The translations under genes were made by a program, and so were the position numbers. A stretch of 64,000 bases of DNA from CAYMGM01 sp964390005 (GTDB lineage Bacteria > Pseudomonadota > Alphaproteobacteria > UBA9219). The notes below the pieces were generated by a model. The model ran no database searches. It was not told the DNA's origin and worked only from the letters and a program-made list of their open reading frames with translations. Positions within the stretch are counted from its first letter, which is position 1; each line of letters starts with the position of its first letter. Positions 16,611 to 23,732 of the stretch are shown here, one piece after another. The DNA lies in the NCBI GenBank assembly GCA_964390005.1, contig CAYMGM010000003.1, positions 124,001-188,000 of the forward strand, given 5' to 3'.

Positions 16611-17327
16611 ATGCCGCATGCTTCTTCCCCCTCCCTTGTCGTTTTAACCGGCGCCGGTATTTCCGCCGAATCTGGCGTGCCGACGTTTCGGGGGCCTGAT
16701 GGTTTGTGGTGCGGCGCGCGCGTTGAAGATGTCGCGACGGCTCAAGCCGTTCGGTTCAATCGGCCTTACGTCAATCAGTTTTTTAACAAGCTGCGCGTCG
16801 AGGCCGATAAGGTTCAACCTAATCCGGCGCATGTGGCTTTGGCCGATCTCGAGGCGCGGTGGCCGGGGCCGTTTTTATTAGTCACGCAAAATATCGATCC
16901 CTTGCACCAAAAAGCGGGCAGTCGAAACGTGATCGCGATGCATGGCTCGCTTTATCGCGTGGCTTGCGATGCGTGTGGGGCGGTCATGGATTGGCAGACC
17001 GATCTGTTTGTCGAAACGCCTTGCCCCGCGTGCGGTAAGACGGGCGGTTTACGGCCCGATATCACGCTGTTTGGCGAAATGCCAAAAGAGATGGACCGGA
17101 TCAGCGAGGCGTTGCTTTCCTGCGCTATTTTTATCGCAATCGGGACGTCAGGCGTTGTTTATCCGGCGGCGGGGTTTGTCGATTTGGCGCTGCATGCCGG
17201 GGCGCGGACGATTGAGGTCAATTTGGCTGAGACCGAGCGATCGCTCGCCTTTGCCGAGAGGCTGACAGGCCCCGCGGGACAGGTTGTGCCTAAGCTGGCC
17301 GCGCAGCTTTTGGCGACGGTGCGTTGA
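16611..17327 (+). CDS. cobB: NAD-dependent protein deacylase (sirtuin, CobB-like)
   Basis: ATG 16611 with AGGA six bases upstream gives 238 residues; the open frame extends to 16410 but crosses a dispersed repeat, so the long form is rejected. Motifs are Gly-Ala-Gly-Ile-Ser-Ala-Glu-Ser-Gly-Val-Pro-Thr-Phe-Arg, Thr-Gln-Asn-Ile-Asp, and catalytic His111 in His-Gly-Ser. Zinc Cys are 119/122 and 138/141, and Gly-Thr-Ser with Val-Tyr-Pro-Ala-Ala-Gly-Phe is the NAD end. It removes acyl groups from lysine using NAD. Aligning with E. coli CobB, the Tyr92/Arg95 pair that selects succinyl-lysine falls on Phe58 and Leu61, so desuccinylase activity may be lost (inference). It is followed by rapZ on the same strand. 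Confidence 0.9.
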   Translation: MPHASSPSLVVLTGAGISAESGVPTFRGPDGLWCGARVEDVATAQAVRFNRPYVNQFFNKLRVEADKVQPNPAHVALADLEARWPGPFLLVTQNIDPLHQKAGSRNVIAMHGSLYRVACDACGAVMDWQTDLFVETPCPACGKTGGLRPDITLFGEMPKEMDRISEALLSCAIFIAIGTSGVVYPAAGFVDLALHAGARTIEVNLAETERSLAFAERLTGPAGQVVPKLAAQLLATVR

Positions 17328-17336
17328 AAAAGTCGT

Positions 17337-17367
17337 AAGCCCTTGTCCTTTCGGGTGAAAAGGGCTT
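17337..17367 (+). terminator. Possible weak terminator after cobB
   Basis: An 8-base stem (17337-17344 with 17360-17367) starts ten bases after the cobB stop. Only two Ts follow the stem. It could attenuate rather than stop transcription into rapZ. Confidence 0.3.
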
Positions 17368-17428
17368 GTTGCGCGGGGCGTTGTGTGTCAGGAATGAAAA
17401 CGGTTCTTTGCACGTGGATGAGCTTCAC

Positions 17429-18376
17429 ATGACCTTTGCCGACAATGATAACACATCGGATCTGCCGCCATCTTTGGACCGGCATCGCATTGTTATGCTT
17501 TCTGGCATGTCGGGCGCCGGGATTTCGACGGCGCTGAAGACCTTTGAAGATCTGGGGTACGAGGCTGTCGACAATCTGCGTTTGAGCCTTATTCCCGCTT
17601 TGCTGGAAGAGCATCTGGAATCGGAAGCCCCCGCGCTGGCCGTTGCGATCGACACGCGCGTGGCGGCTTTTTCGGCCTCTGATTTTCTTGAAATGGTCGA
17701 GATGCTGCGTGAACGCGACGATTTGGATGTGCGCTTTCTTTTCTTGGATTGCGCCGATGACAAATTGCAACGCCGTTTTACCGAAACGCGGCGGCGACAT
17801 CCGCTGGCGATTGATCGCCCCGTGACCGATGGGATCGACAAAGAACGCATCATTTTGTCGCCGCTTCATGACGTCGCCGACCACGTCATCGATACGTCTC
17901 TTTTAACGCTTCATGATCTGCGCCGCTTGATTGTCGGCGCGTATAAGCTTGAGACGGTGCCTGTTTTATCGCTTTTTGTGACGTCTTTTTCGTATCGCCA
18001 AGGCTTGCCGCGCGAAGCCGATTTGGTCTTTGATGCGCGCTTTTTGGCCAATCCCTATTGGGATCCCAAATTGCGGGCTTTGTCGGGGCTGGATCAGCCC
18101 GTGGCCGATTATGTGCGCGCCGATCCCGATTATCAGGCTTTTTTTGAGCGCGTGACGGGGCTGCTTTTGCCGCTTTTGCCGCGGTTTTTGCAAGAGGGCA
18201 AAAGCTATTTGACCATTGCTGTCGGATGTACGGGCGGACGGCATCGTTCCGTATTCGTTGCAGAAGAGTTGGCAAATTTTCTTGCGCTTCACGACTATGT
18301 TGTGGGGGTTGGACACCGCGATCTTGAAAGAAGTGCAAGCCGTCAAGCGCCGCCGCCGCCCAGTGAATCTAATTGA
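17429..18376 (+). CDS. rapZ: RapZ/YvcJ-family nucleotide-binding protein (RNase adapter homologue)
   Basis: From ATG 17429 (a GGATGAG lies upstream; the frame opens at 17366) the product is 315 residues. The N-terminal P-loop domain contains Ser-Gly-Met-Ser-Gly-Ala-Gly-Ile-Ser-Thr-Ala-Leu, and the C-terminal domain carries the family hallmark Gly-Cys-Thr-Gly-Gly-Arg-His-Arg-Ser-Val. Known members bind nucleotides, and in E. coli RapZ guides GlmY/GlmZ processing by RNase E; in Alphaproteobacteria the role is less clear. The canonical Walker A Lys is Ile32 here, which should weaken ATP/GTP phosphate binding. Usual alphaproteobacterial neighbours (hprK, PTS EIIA) are absent. The C-terminal tail has a run of prolines. 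Confidence 0.88.
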   Translation: MTFADNDNTSDLPPSLDRHRIVMLSGMSGAGISTALKTFEDLGYEAVDNLRLSLIPALLEEHLESEAPALAVAIDTRVAAFSASDFLEMVEMLRERDDLDVRFLFLDCADDKLQRRFTETRRRHPLAIDRPVTDGIDKERIILSPLHDVADHVIDTSLLTLHDLRRLIVGAYKLETVPVLSLFVTSFSYRQGLPREADLVFDARFLANPYWDPKLRALSGLDQPVADYVRADPDYQAFFERVTGLLLPLLPRFLQEGKSYLTIAVGCTGGRHRSVFVAEELANFLALHDYVVGVGHRDLERSASRQAPPPPSESN

Positions 18377-18440
18377 ATCTTATGCTGAAATGGGCGTCTT
18401 CGTGCTTCCCTCGGGGCGCTAACTGCTTTAAAACACTTCC

Positions 18441-19388
18441 ATGAATCAGCACGAAGCGGATCCTGTAGATCTTAAGGGCGGCGTTTTGGCCCTTGGCAAT
18501 TTCGATGGCGTTCATCGAGGCCACCAAGCCTTGATCAAAGCCGCGCTGGATAGTGCGCGCCGTCGCGAAATGCGCGTGCGTGTTCTGACGTTCGAGCCTC
18601 ATCCCCGTAGTGTTTTTGCGCCAGAAAATCCGCCGTTTCGTTTGACGCCCGCCAAAGAGAAAAACAGGCTTTTGATGGCTCAGGGGATCGATGGGGTCGA
18701 AACCTTGCCTTTTTCTTTGGCGTTTTCGGAAATGCCTGCCTCTGTTTTTGTCGAAACGATTTTGCTGCAGCGCTTTGGGGCCGAGCATCTTGTCGCTGGG
18801 TTTGATTTTACTTTTGGCCACCGCCGCAGCGGCGATATGGCCTCGCTACGGGTCGCGTTGGCGCCGCATAAAATTGAGGTCACAGAAATCGCGCCGCTTC
18901 GCGATCAAAGCGGAACAATCATTTCGTCGTCGCGAATTCGGAACCTTTTGCAAAAAGGCGACGTGCAGGCTGTTCAGCCTCTTTTGGGGCGGCCTTGGGC
19001 CATTGCTGGGCGTGTTATTCAAGGGGCTCAGCGCGGGCGGACGTTGGACTTTCCAACCGCGAACGTCGAACTGGGCGACTATCTGCGGCCTCATTACGGC
19101 GCTTATGCTGTTTTGGCGCGGCGGCGGGGCGATACGACCTTTTTGCCCGGGATTGCCAATATTGGCGTGCGTCCGACGGTGGAAGAGGGGCATGAGATCC
19201 TTGAATTCCATCTTTTTAACATTCATGCCGATCTCTATGGGCAAGAGTGGGAAGTCGAATTGCATCATTTTCTGCGGCCAGAGCGCGTTTTTTCCAGCCT
19301 TTCGGCCCTGCGTGAGCAGATTGTGGCCGATGTTCTGCGGGCGCGGGCGCTGCTGTCTTGCCCGCCAGGGCCCAGTATCGGCCTTTGA
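18441..19388 (+). CDS. ribF: Bifunctional riboflavin kinase / FAD synthetase
   Basis: A 315-residue two-domain protein. The N-terminal adenylyltransferase domain has Gly-Asn-Phe-Asp-Gly-Val-His-Arg-Gly-His and Ser-Ser-Ser-Arg-Ile-Arg. The C-terminal riboflavin kinase domain has Arg-Gly-Arg-Thr-Leu-Asp-Phe-Pro-Thr-Ala-Asn and a Gly-Val-Arg-Pro-Thr near residue 250. It makes FMN and then FAD from riboflavin and ATP. ATG 18441 lacks a clear Shine-Dalgarno, but an earlier start would cut into rapZ's 3' leader. In many proteobacteria ribF sits directly before ileS-lspA. Here surA, rsmA and an AAA+ gene intervene. Confidence 0.92.
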   Translation: MNQHEADPVDLKGGVLALGNFDGVHRGHQALIKAALDSARRREMRVRVLTFEPHPRSVFAPENPPFRLTPAKEKNRLLMAQGIDGVETLPFSLAFSEMPASVFVETILLQRFGAEHLVAGFDFTFGHRRSGDMASLRVALAPHKIEVTEIAPLRDQSGTIISSSRIRNLLQKGDVQAVQPLLGRPWAIAGRVIQGAQRGRTLDFPTANVELGDYLRPHYGAYAVLARRRGDTTFLPGIANIGVRPTVEEGHEILEFHLFNIHADLYGQEWEVELHHFLRPERVFSSLSALREQIVADVLRARALLSCPPGPSIGL

Positions 19389-19463
19389 TTTTTGACAAAC
19401 AATTGATTTGTCTGGCCTTTCTTTCCTTTGAAAGTTTTGCGCTTTCCGCCGTGGGCTGTTTTG

Positions 19464-20852
19464 ATGGGGCGCCCGGAAAAAGATAAAGCCTTTGAAGCGG
19501 ATAAGATGAAAAACAGGGAACTGATTTATCAAAGCGCCTGTATGCAGGCTTGTGCTGAAGATGCCAAATTAATGGCGGCGACGGCGCTCAATATTTTACT
19601 GATCGGCGAAACAGGGGTCGGCAAAGAGCTTTTTGCGCGTCTGATCCATGACAACAGTCCACGCAAAAATGGGCCCTTTATTGCCGTTTGCGCGTCGTCT
19701 TTAGTTCAAAGCCTTGCGGCTTCTGAATTGTTCGGCCATGAAAAAGGAGCTTTTACCGGCGCTCTTCGGCAGCACAAAGGCCTTTTTGAAAGGGCAGAAG
19801 GCGGGACGCTGTTTATTGATGAAATCCCTGAAACGGGGCTTGAGATTCAAGCGATGCTTTTGCGCGTTTTGGCCGAATTGGAAGTTCAGCGCGTCGGTGG
19901 CAAAGAGCCTAAAATGGTGGATGTGCGTATTGTCTCGGCGACAAACCGGCCCATTGCCGAGGCCATTGAACAAGGCAAGCTTCGGCAAGATTTGTATTAC
20001 AGGCTTCAAGGCGCGGAAATCGAGATCCCACCACTTCGGGAGCGCGATGGCGATATTCCTCTTTTGGTCGCTCATTATTTGGCCGAGATCTGGCCGGAAG
20101 AAAGTTGGCCGTCGGCTGAGCTGCCCGTGACGGATGAAGCCATGGCGGCTTTGGAAGCCTATCCGTGGCCCGGCAATATACGCGAATTGCAAAATATGGT
20201 GATGGCTGGCGCGGCGCGTGCCAAGCCTTTTGGGAAGCCGTTGTCTTTGGCGCATTTACCCGCCAAAATCGTTATGCCGGTGGCGGGCGATGATCTGACT
20301 TTTTGCCCTTCTTCCGCGCGTCGGGCGCGTCCTCGCATGCTGGCGCGTCCGGTCTCGCAGCGGGGCCGTTTTTTGTCGGGCAAAGCGCTTAAATGGGGCC
20401 AGTCCGCTTTGCCGTCGGATCGCGCGCTGGGGTCAGAGGCGCCGTTTGACAATGACCAAATCAAAATAAATCGCCTTATCGATGATCTTGAAAAGGCTTT
20501 ACGTGCGCAAAAGCCAACCACGGCCTTTCTGCGTCAGACGATGAATAATATTTTGGCCACCTTCTTTTTAAAAGACCGTTCGCGGCAACAAGTGGCCAAT
20601 GAGATTGTTACGACCATTAAAGAAATGCATGTCGCGTGTGTGAAGGCTCCAAGCGCGGATAGCGTACGTGTAGCCTTTTCATCGACGAAAAGACTTAACG
20701 GAAAGCTTTTTTCGTATCTGGCCTTCCACCTGAAGCACTGCCAAGGGGCTCCGCCTGAGAGGTTGCAGCAATTTAGCCGCGTTTGGGGCCTTTACCAGAC
20801 GCTTCATGGGCGCTTTCTGGGGCAAAACAAGGCGGCTGGCCCTGCACCTTAA
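19464..20852 (+). CDS. Sigma-54-type AAA+ activator lacking a receiver domain and a Fis helix-turn-helix
   Basis: The start is uncertain: ATG 19464 (462 residues) or ATG 19506; the frame opens at TTG 19428. The AAA+ core has Walker A Gly-Glu-Thr-Gly-Val-Gly-Lys-Glu, an intact Gly-Ala-Phe-Thr-Gly-Ala sigma-54 contact loop, Walker B Gly-Thr-Leu-Phe-Ile-Asp-Glu, and Trp-Pro-Gly-Asn-Ile-Arg-Glu-Leu. There is no N-terminal receiver, GAF or PAS domain. The roughly 170 C-terminal residues (from about 290) are basic and Arg-rich and do not show the usual Fis-type DNA-binding motif. It may act from solution like FlgR/CtcC-type activators, or bind DNA by an unrecognised domain (inference). The 3' end overlaps only the leader of surA. 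Confidence 0.78.
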   Translation: MGRPEKDKAFEADKMKNRELIYQSACMQACAEDAKLMAATALNILLIGETGVGKELFARLIHDNSPRKNGPFIAVCASSLVQSLAASELFGHEKGAFTGALRQHKGLFERAEGGTLFIDEIPETGLEIQAMLLRVLAELEVQRVGGKEPKMVDVRIVSATNRPIAEAIEQGKLRQDLYYRLQGAEIEIPPLRERDGDIPLLVAHYLAEIWPEESWPSAELPVTDEAMAALEAYPWPGNIRELQNMVMAGAARAKPFGKPLSLAHLPAKIVMPVAGDDLTFCPSSARRARPRMLARPVSQRGRFLSGKALKWGQSALPSDRALGSEAPFDNDQIKINRLIDDLEKALRAQKPTTAFLRQTMNNILATFFLKDRSRQQVANEIVTTIKEMHVACVKAPSADSVRVAFSSTKRLNGKLFSYLAFHLKHCQGAPPERLQQFSRVWGLYQTLHGRFLGQNKAAGPAP

Positions 20853-20904
20853 AATTGGCCTTGGGGGCGCTTGCCAGCTCTTTGCAGCGCCCTTTTTGTC
20901 TGCT

Positions 20905-22263
20905 ATGCCTTTACCCATGCGTTTGTTTACCCTTCTTATGCTGGGATCCGTTCTTGCGATGCCGATGGCCGCGAACGCTCAGCGCCTTAGCGCGGATTCC
21001 GCGCCGTCGTCTTTCCTTGGCGAAAGCGCCCCGGCGCCGATGGCCGCGCCGCGCACCTCTGTTGCGACTGGCGTCTCCGAAGGCATTGTCGCTGTCGTCA
21101 ACGACAGCGTGATCACAACCGCTGACTTGCGTGGGCGTATGGCGCTGGCGCTTCTCAGCGCTGGCATGCCCGATAGTGCCGAAATTCGGCAGCGTCTTTT
21201 CCCGCAAGTTTTGCGCACTTTGATTGACGAGCAACTGCAGCAGCAAGAAGGTAAAAAGTTGGATGTGTCGGTCTCGGATGCTGAAATCAACGATGCGCTG
21301 AAACGTATTGCCGACGACAATCACATTCCGGGCGGGGATATGGTCGCTTTTGTGACGGCTCATGGCGTCTCGGCCACGGCTTTGAAGGCGCAGGTTCGCG
21401 CCGGTCTGACGTGGGCCAAGGTGGTTCAACGCGAGCTTCGCCCCAAAATTGATATTGGCGACGATGAAGTTGACGCCATTCTGCAACGTCAGCAGGCCAA
21501 TGCAGGCAAAGACGAATATCTGCTCAACGAAATCTTTTTGCCGGTCGAAAATGCGCGCGATGAAGAGCAAGTCAAAACCTTTGCCGACAATTTGGTCAAG
21601 CAGATCAAAGAAGGCGCTGTTTTTGCCGCCGTCGCGCGTCAGTTTTCTCAAGGGGCCAGCGCGGCCTCGGGCGGCGATATGGGCTGGATCCAAGAAGGCC
21701 AGTTGGGACCGGAAATCGATCAGGCTTTGCACAATATGCAGCCAAATGAAGTTAAAGGGCCCATTTGGACGGGCGGCGGGTTTCATATTTTAGGCCTGCG
21801 CAGTAAGCGCACCATTGCCCCTGCCGTCGACAAAAGCACGGAAATGAAGCTGATGCAGGCTTTCCACCTTTTGTCGCCCAACGACGATAAGGACGACGTC
21901 TTTAAACAAGGCCAAAAAATTGCCGAAACGATCAAATCCTGCCAAGACCTTGCCAAAGACTTGGCAAAGTTCCCTGGCTGGCAGCCGGATGATCTGGGGC
22001 GGCTTGATCCTGAAAAAGCGCCTTCGCTGATTGCCGCCACGGTTCGCGATATGAAGGCGGGCGACGTCAGCGCCCCCATCCCGACGGACAAGGGCGTCGC
22101 CGTGCTTTATGTTTGCGAACGGCAAGATCATCAAGGCAGCGTCGATCGTATGGCGATCACCAATCAATTGGGACAAGAAAAGATCGAATTGGCGGCGCGT
22201 CGTCTGCTGCGTGATCTTCGCCGTGCGGCCTATATCGAAATCAAAGGCCATATGCCTCAATAA
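20905..22263 (+). CDS. surA: Periplasmic peptidyl-prolyl isomerase/chaperone SurA
   Basis: ATG 20905 gives 452 residues and a clean signal peptide (Met-Pro-Leu-Pro-Met-Arg, then Leu-Phe-Thr-Leu-Leu-Met-Leu, ending Ala-Asn-Ala-Gln); the upstream frame overlapping the previous gene is rejected. The SurA N-domain follows (Val-Ala-Val-Val-Asn-Asp-Ser-Val-Ile-Thr). Then comes one clear parvulin domain with Ala-Val-Ala-Arg-Gln-Phe-Ser-Gln-Gly and Gly-Gly-Asp-Met-Gly-Trp, and a more divergent second one. It chaperones outer-membrane proteins, which fits the autotransporters here. It is followed by rsmA, as in many proteobacteria, but pdxA is missing between them and lptD is not upstream. Confidence 0.88.
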   Translation: MPLPMRLFTLLMLGSVLAMPMAANAQRLSADSAPSSFLGESAPAPMAAPRTSVATGVSEGIVAVVNDSVITTADLRGRMALALLSAGMPDSAEIRQRLFPQVLRTLIDEQLQQQEGKKLDVSVSDAEINDALKRIADDNHIPGGDMVAFVTAHGVSATALKAQVRAGLTWAKVVQRELRPKIDIGDDEVDAILQRQQANAGKDEYLLNEIFLPVENARDEEQVKTFADNLVKQIKEGAVFAAVARQFSQGASAASGGDMGWIQEGQLGPEIDQALHNMQPNEVKGPIWTGGGFHILGLRSKRTIAPAVDKSTEMKLMQAFHLLSPNDDKDDVFKQGQKIAETIKSCQDLAKDLAKFPGWQPDDLGRLDPEKAPSLIAATVRDMKAGDVSAPIPTDKGVAVLYVCERQDHQGSVDRMAITNQLGQEKIELAARRLLRDLRRAAYIEIKGHMPQ

Positions 22264-22287
22264 GCCGGTCGTGAAAGAGGATTGGAA

Positions 22288-23130
22288 ATGACCGCTTTAT
22301 TGTCCGTTATGACGCCTGCCGAACGTGTGCGTGCTCACGACCTTTGGACCAAAAAGGGGTTGGGCCAGCACTTCTTGTTGGATTTAAATATTACACGCAA
22401 GATTGTTTCGCTGGCAGGTAATCTTAAGGGCGTGACGGTTTTTGAAATCGGCCCGGGGCCCGGCGGTTTGACGCAACCTTTAATCGAAAGTGAAGCGGCC
22501 AAAATCATTGCCGTTGAAAAAGATCACCGCTGTATCGAAGCCTTACAGGATTTGGTGCAAGCGGCGGCGGGGCGCTTTGACCTGCGCGAAGACGATGCGT
22601 TGGTTGTTGATTTATCGTCGCTGGCCCCTGCGCCGCGCGCGATTGTCGCCAACCTGCCATATAATGTAGGGACGCCTCTTTTGCTGGGGTGGCTTAAGAA
22701 AATAGATGATTTTCAAAGCCTGACCCTAATGTTTCAGGCCGAGGTTGTCGATCGTCTGGTGGCCGCGCCCGGCAGCAAGACCTATGGGCGGCTTTCGGTG
22801 ATGACGCAATTTTGCGCACGGGCGCGTCGGGCGCTGACGGTTCCGGCGAGTGCCTTTACGCCGCCACCGAAGATTGCCTCGGCGATTGTGCATCTTGAGC
22901 CGCGCAAGGATCGTCCGCAGGACATCGCGTTTGAGACGATGGAAAAAGTTGTGGCGGCAGCGTTTGCGCAGCGCCGCAAGATGCTTCGCAGCGCGTTAAA
23001 GCCTTTAGGCGGCGAAGCGCTATTGGAAAAAGCCCGGATCGATCCCACGGCCCGTGCCGAGGATCTAGACCTTGTCGCCTTTGAAACGCTCGCCCGCGCC
23101 ACCGGGCTGGGCCCGGGGCCATCTGTTTAG
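22288..23130 (+). CDS. rsmA: 16S rRNA adenine-1518/1519 dimethyltransferase
   Basis: ATG 22288 with AAAGAGGA upstream gives 280 residues. KsgA motifs are present: Lys-Lys-Gly-Leu-Gly-Gln-His-Phe-Leu, Glu-Ile-Gly-Pro-Gly-Pro-Gly-Gly-Leu-Thr for SAM binding, and catalytic Asn-Leu-Pro-Tyr-Asn. The C-terminal Gln-Arg-Arg-Lys-Met-Leu-Arg is typical. It dimethylates two adenines in the 3' end of 16S rRNA during 30S maturation. The last 13 codons and the stop lie inside the first copy of the 103-bp tandem repeat that runs into the assembly gap, so the C-terminus should be checked against reads. Confidence 0.93.
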   Translation: MTALLSVMTPAERVRAHDLWTKKGLGQHFLLDLNITRKIVSLAGNLKGVTVFEIGPGPGGLTQPLIESEAAKIIAVEKDHRCIEALQDLVQAAAGRFDLREDDALVVDLSSLAPAPRAIVANLPYNVGTPLLLGWLKKIDDFQSLTLMFQAEVVDRLVAAPGSKTYGRLSVMTQFCARARRALTVPASAFTPPPKIASAIVHLEPRKDRPQDIAFETMEKVVAAAFAQRRKMLRSALKPLGGEALLEKARIDPTARAEDLDLVAFETLARATGLGPGPSV

Positions 23131-23398
23131 GCTCATTGGCTTCATAGAGGTATGCGGTTTCATTCTGCACCGCCCATTCCTCATTATTCGTCATCCCCGC
23201 GCCACCGGGCTGGGCCCGGGGCCATCTGTTTAGGCTCATTGGCTTCATAGNNNNNNNNNNNNNNNNNNNNNNNNNNNNNNNNNNNNNNNNNNNNNNNNNN
23301 NNNNNNNNNNNNNNNNNNNNNNNNNNNNNNNNNNNNNNNNNNNNNNNNNNAGGTATGCGGTTTCATTCTGCACCGCCCATTCCTCATTATTCGTCATC
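23093..23398. repeat. 103-bp tandem repeat interrupted by the assembly gap
   Basis: Copy 1 is 23093-23195. Copy 2 begins at 23196, is identical to the gap edge at 23250, and resumes identically from 23351 to 23398. If the N run is removed the two copies join seamlessly. The true copy number is unknown; a 100-N run is a standard unknown-length gap. The unit spans the rsmA stop codon. Confidence 0.8.
23251..23350. other. 100-N assembly gap
   Basis: Exactly 100 N. The flanks are the two halves of a repeat unit, which suggests collapsed tandem copies rather than a missing gene. Gap size is not known. The whole 23131-23732 intergenic stretch holds only repeats and no supported gene. Confidence 0.95.
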
Positions 23399-23419
23399 CC
23401 CGCGGAGGCGGGGATCCAG
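23393..23419. repeat. Dispersed GC-rich palindrome, copy 2 (inverted)
   Basis: Same element as at 16485, in the opposite orientation (GTCATCCCCGC, GGAG, GCGGGGATCCAG). It starts where the tandem repeat diverges, so the tandem unit carries a half copy. Confidence 0.65.
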
Positions 23420-23481
23420 GGGACCTTTCGGTTTGCACGGGCGGATAAGAAAGGAAGCATCTTCTCCAGCGGCCAAGCCCT

Positions 23482-23508
23482 CTGGATCCCCGCCGCCGCG
23501 GGGATGAC
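23482..23508. repeat. Dispersed GC-rich palindrome, copy 3
   Basis: CTGGATCCCCGC, CGCC-type loop, GCGGGGATGAC; same orientation as copy 1. A further half copy (GCGGGGATGACG) follows at about 23545-23556. Copies 2 and 3 face each other across about 60 bases. Confidence 0.65.
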
Positions 23509-23584
23509 AAGGAGGGGCGAGGGTGGCGTTATGGCACGATAAGCCGCGGGGATGACGAAAGGGGGGGGCTGTCTGCGCGTGAAA

Positions 23585-23640
23585 CGGTGCAGAATCAATC
23601 CGCATACCCCTATGAAGCCAATGAGCCTCTCAAACAGATG
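23585..23640. repeat. Inverted, slightly diverged copy of part of the 103-bp unit
   Basis: Read on the minus strand, 23640-23585 matches 23119-23174, with a few substitutions and short insertions. The shared blocks include CATCTGTTT, GGCTCATTGGCTTCATA, GGTATGCGG and ATTCTGCACCG. Together with the direct copies and the paired palindromes this gives the region an overall inverted-repeat layout. Confidence 0.7.
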
Positions 23641-23732
23641 CCCCCACCGGCACGGTGGGATAGGGGCTTGTTCTTTGGTTGGGGGCTTTGTATTGTTCCT
23701 CTTTCCATTCACCGGTCTTAACGAAGTGTGTC

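Noticed and set aside
17159..17884. 241-codon minus-strand frame across cobB and rapZ
   Set aside because: It is a shadow antisense to two conserved genes.
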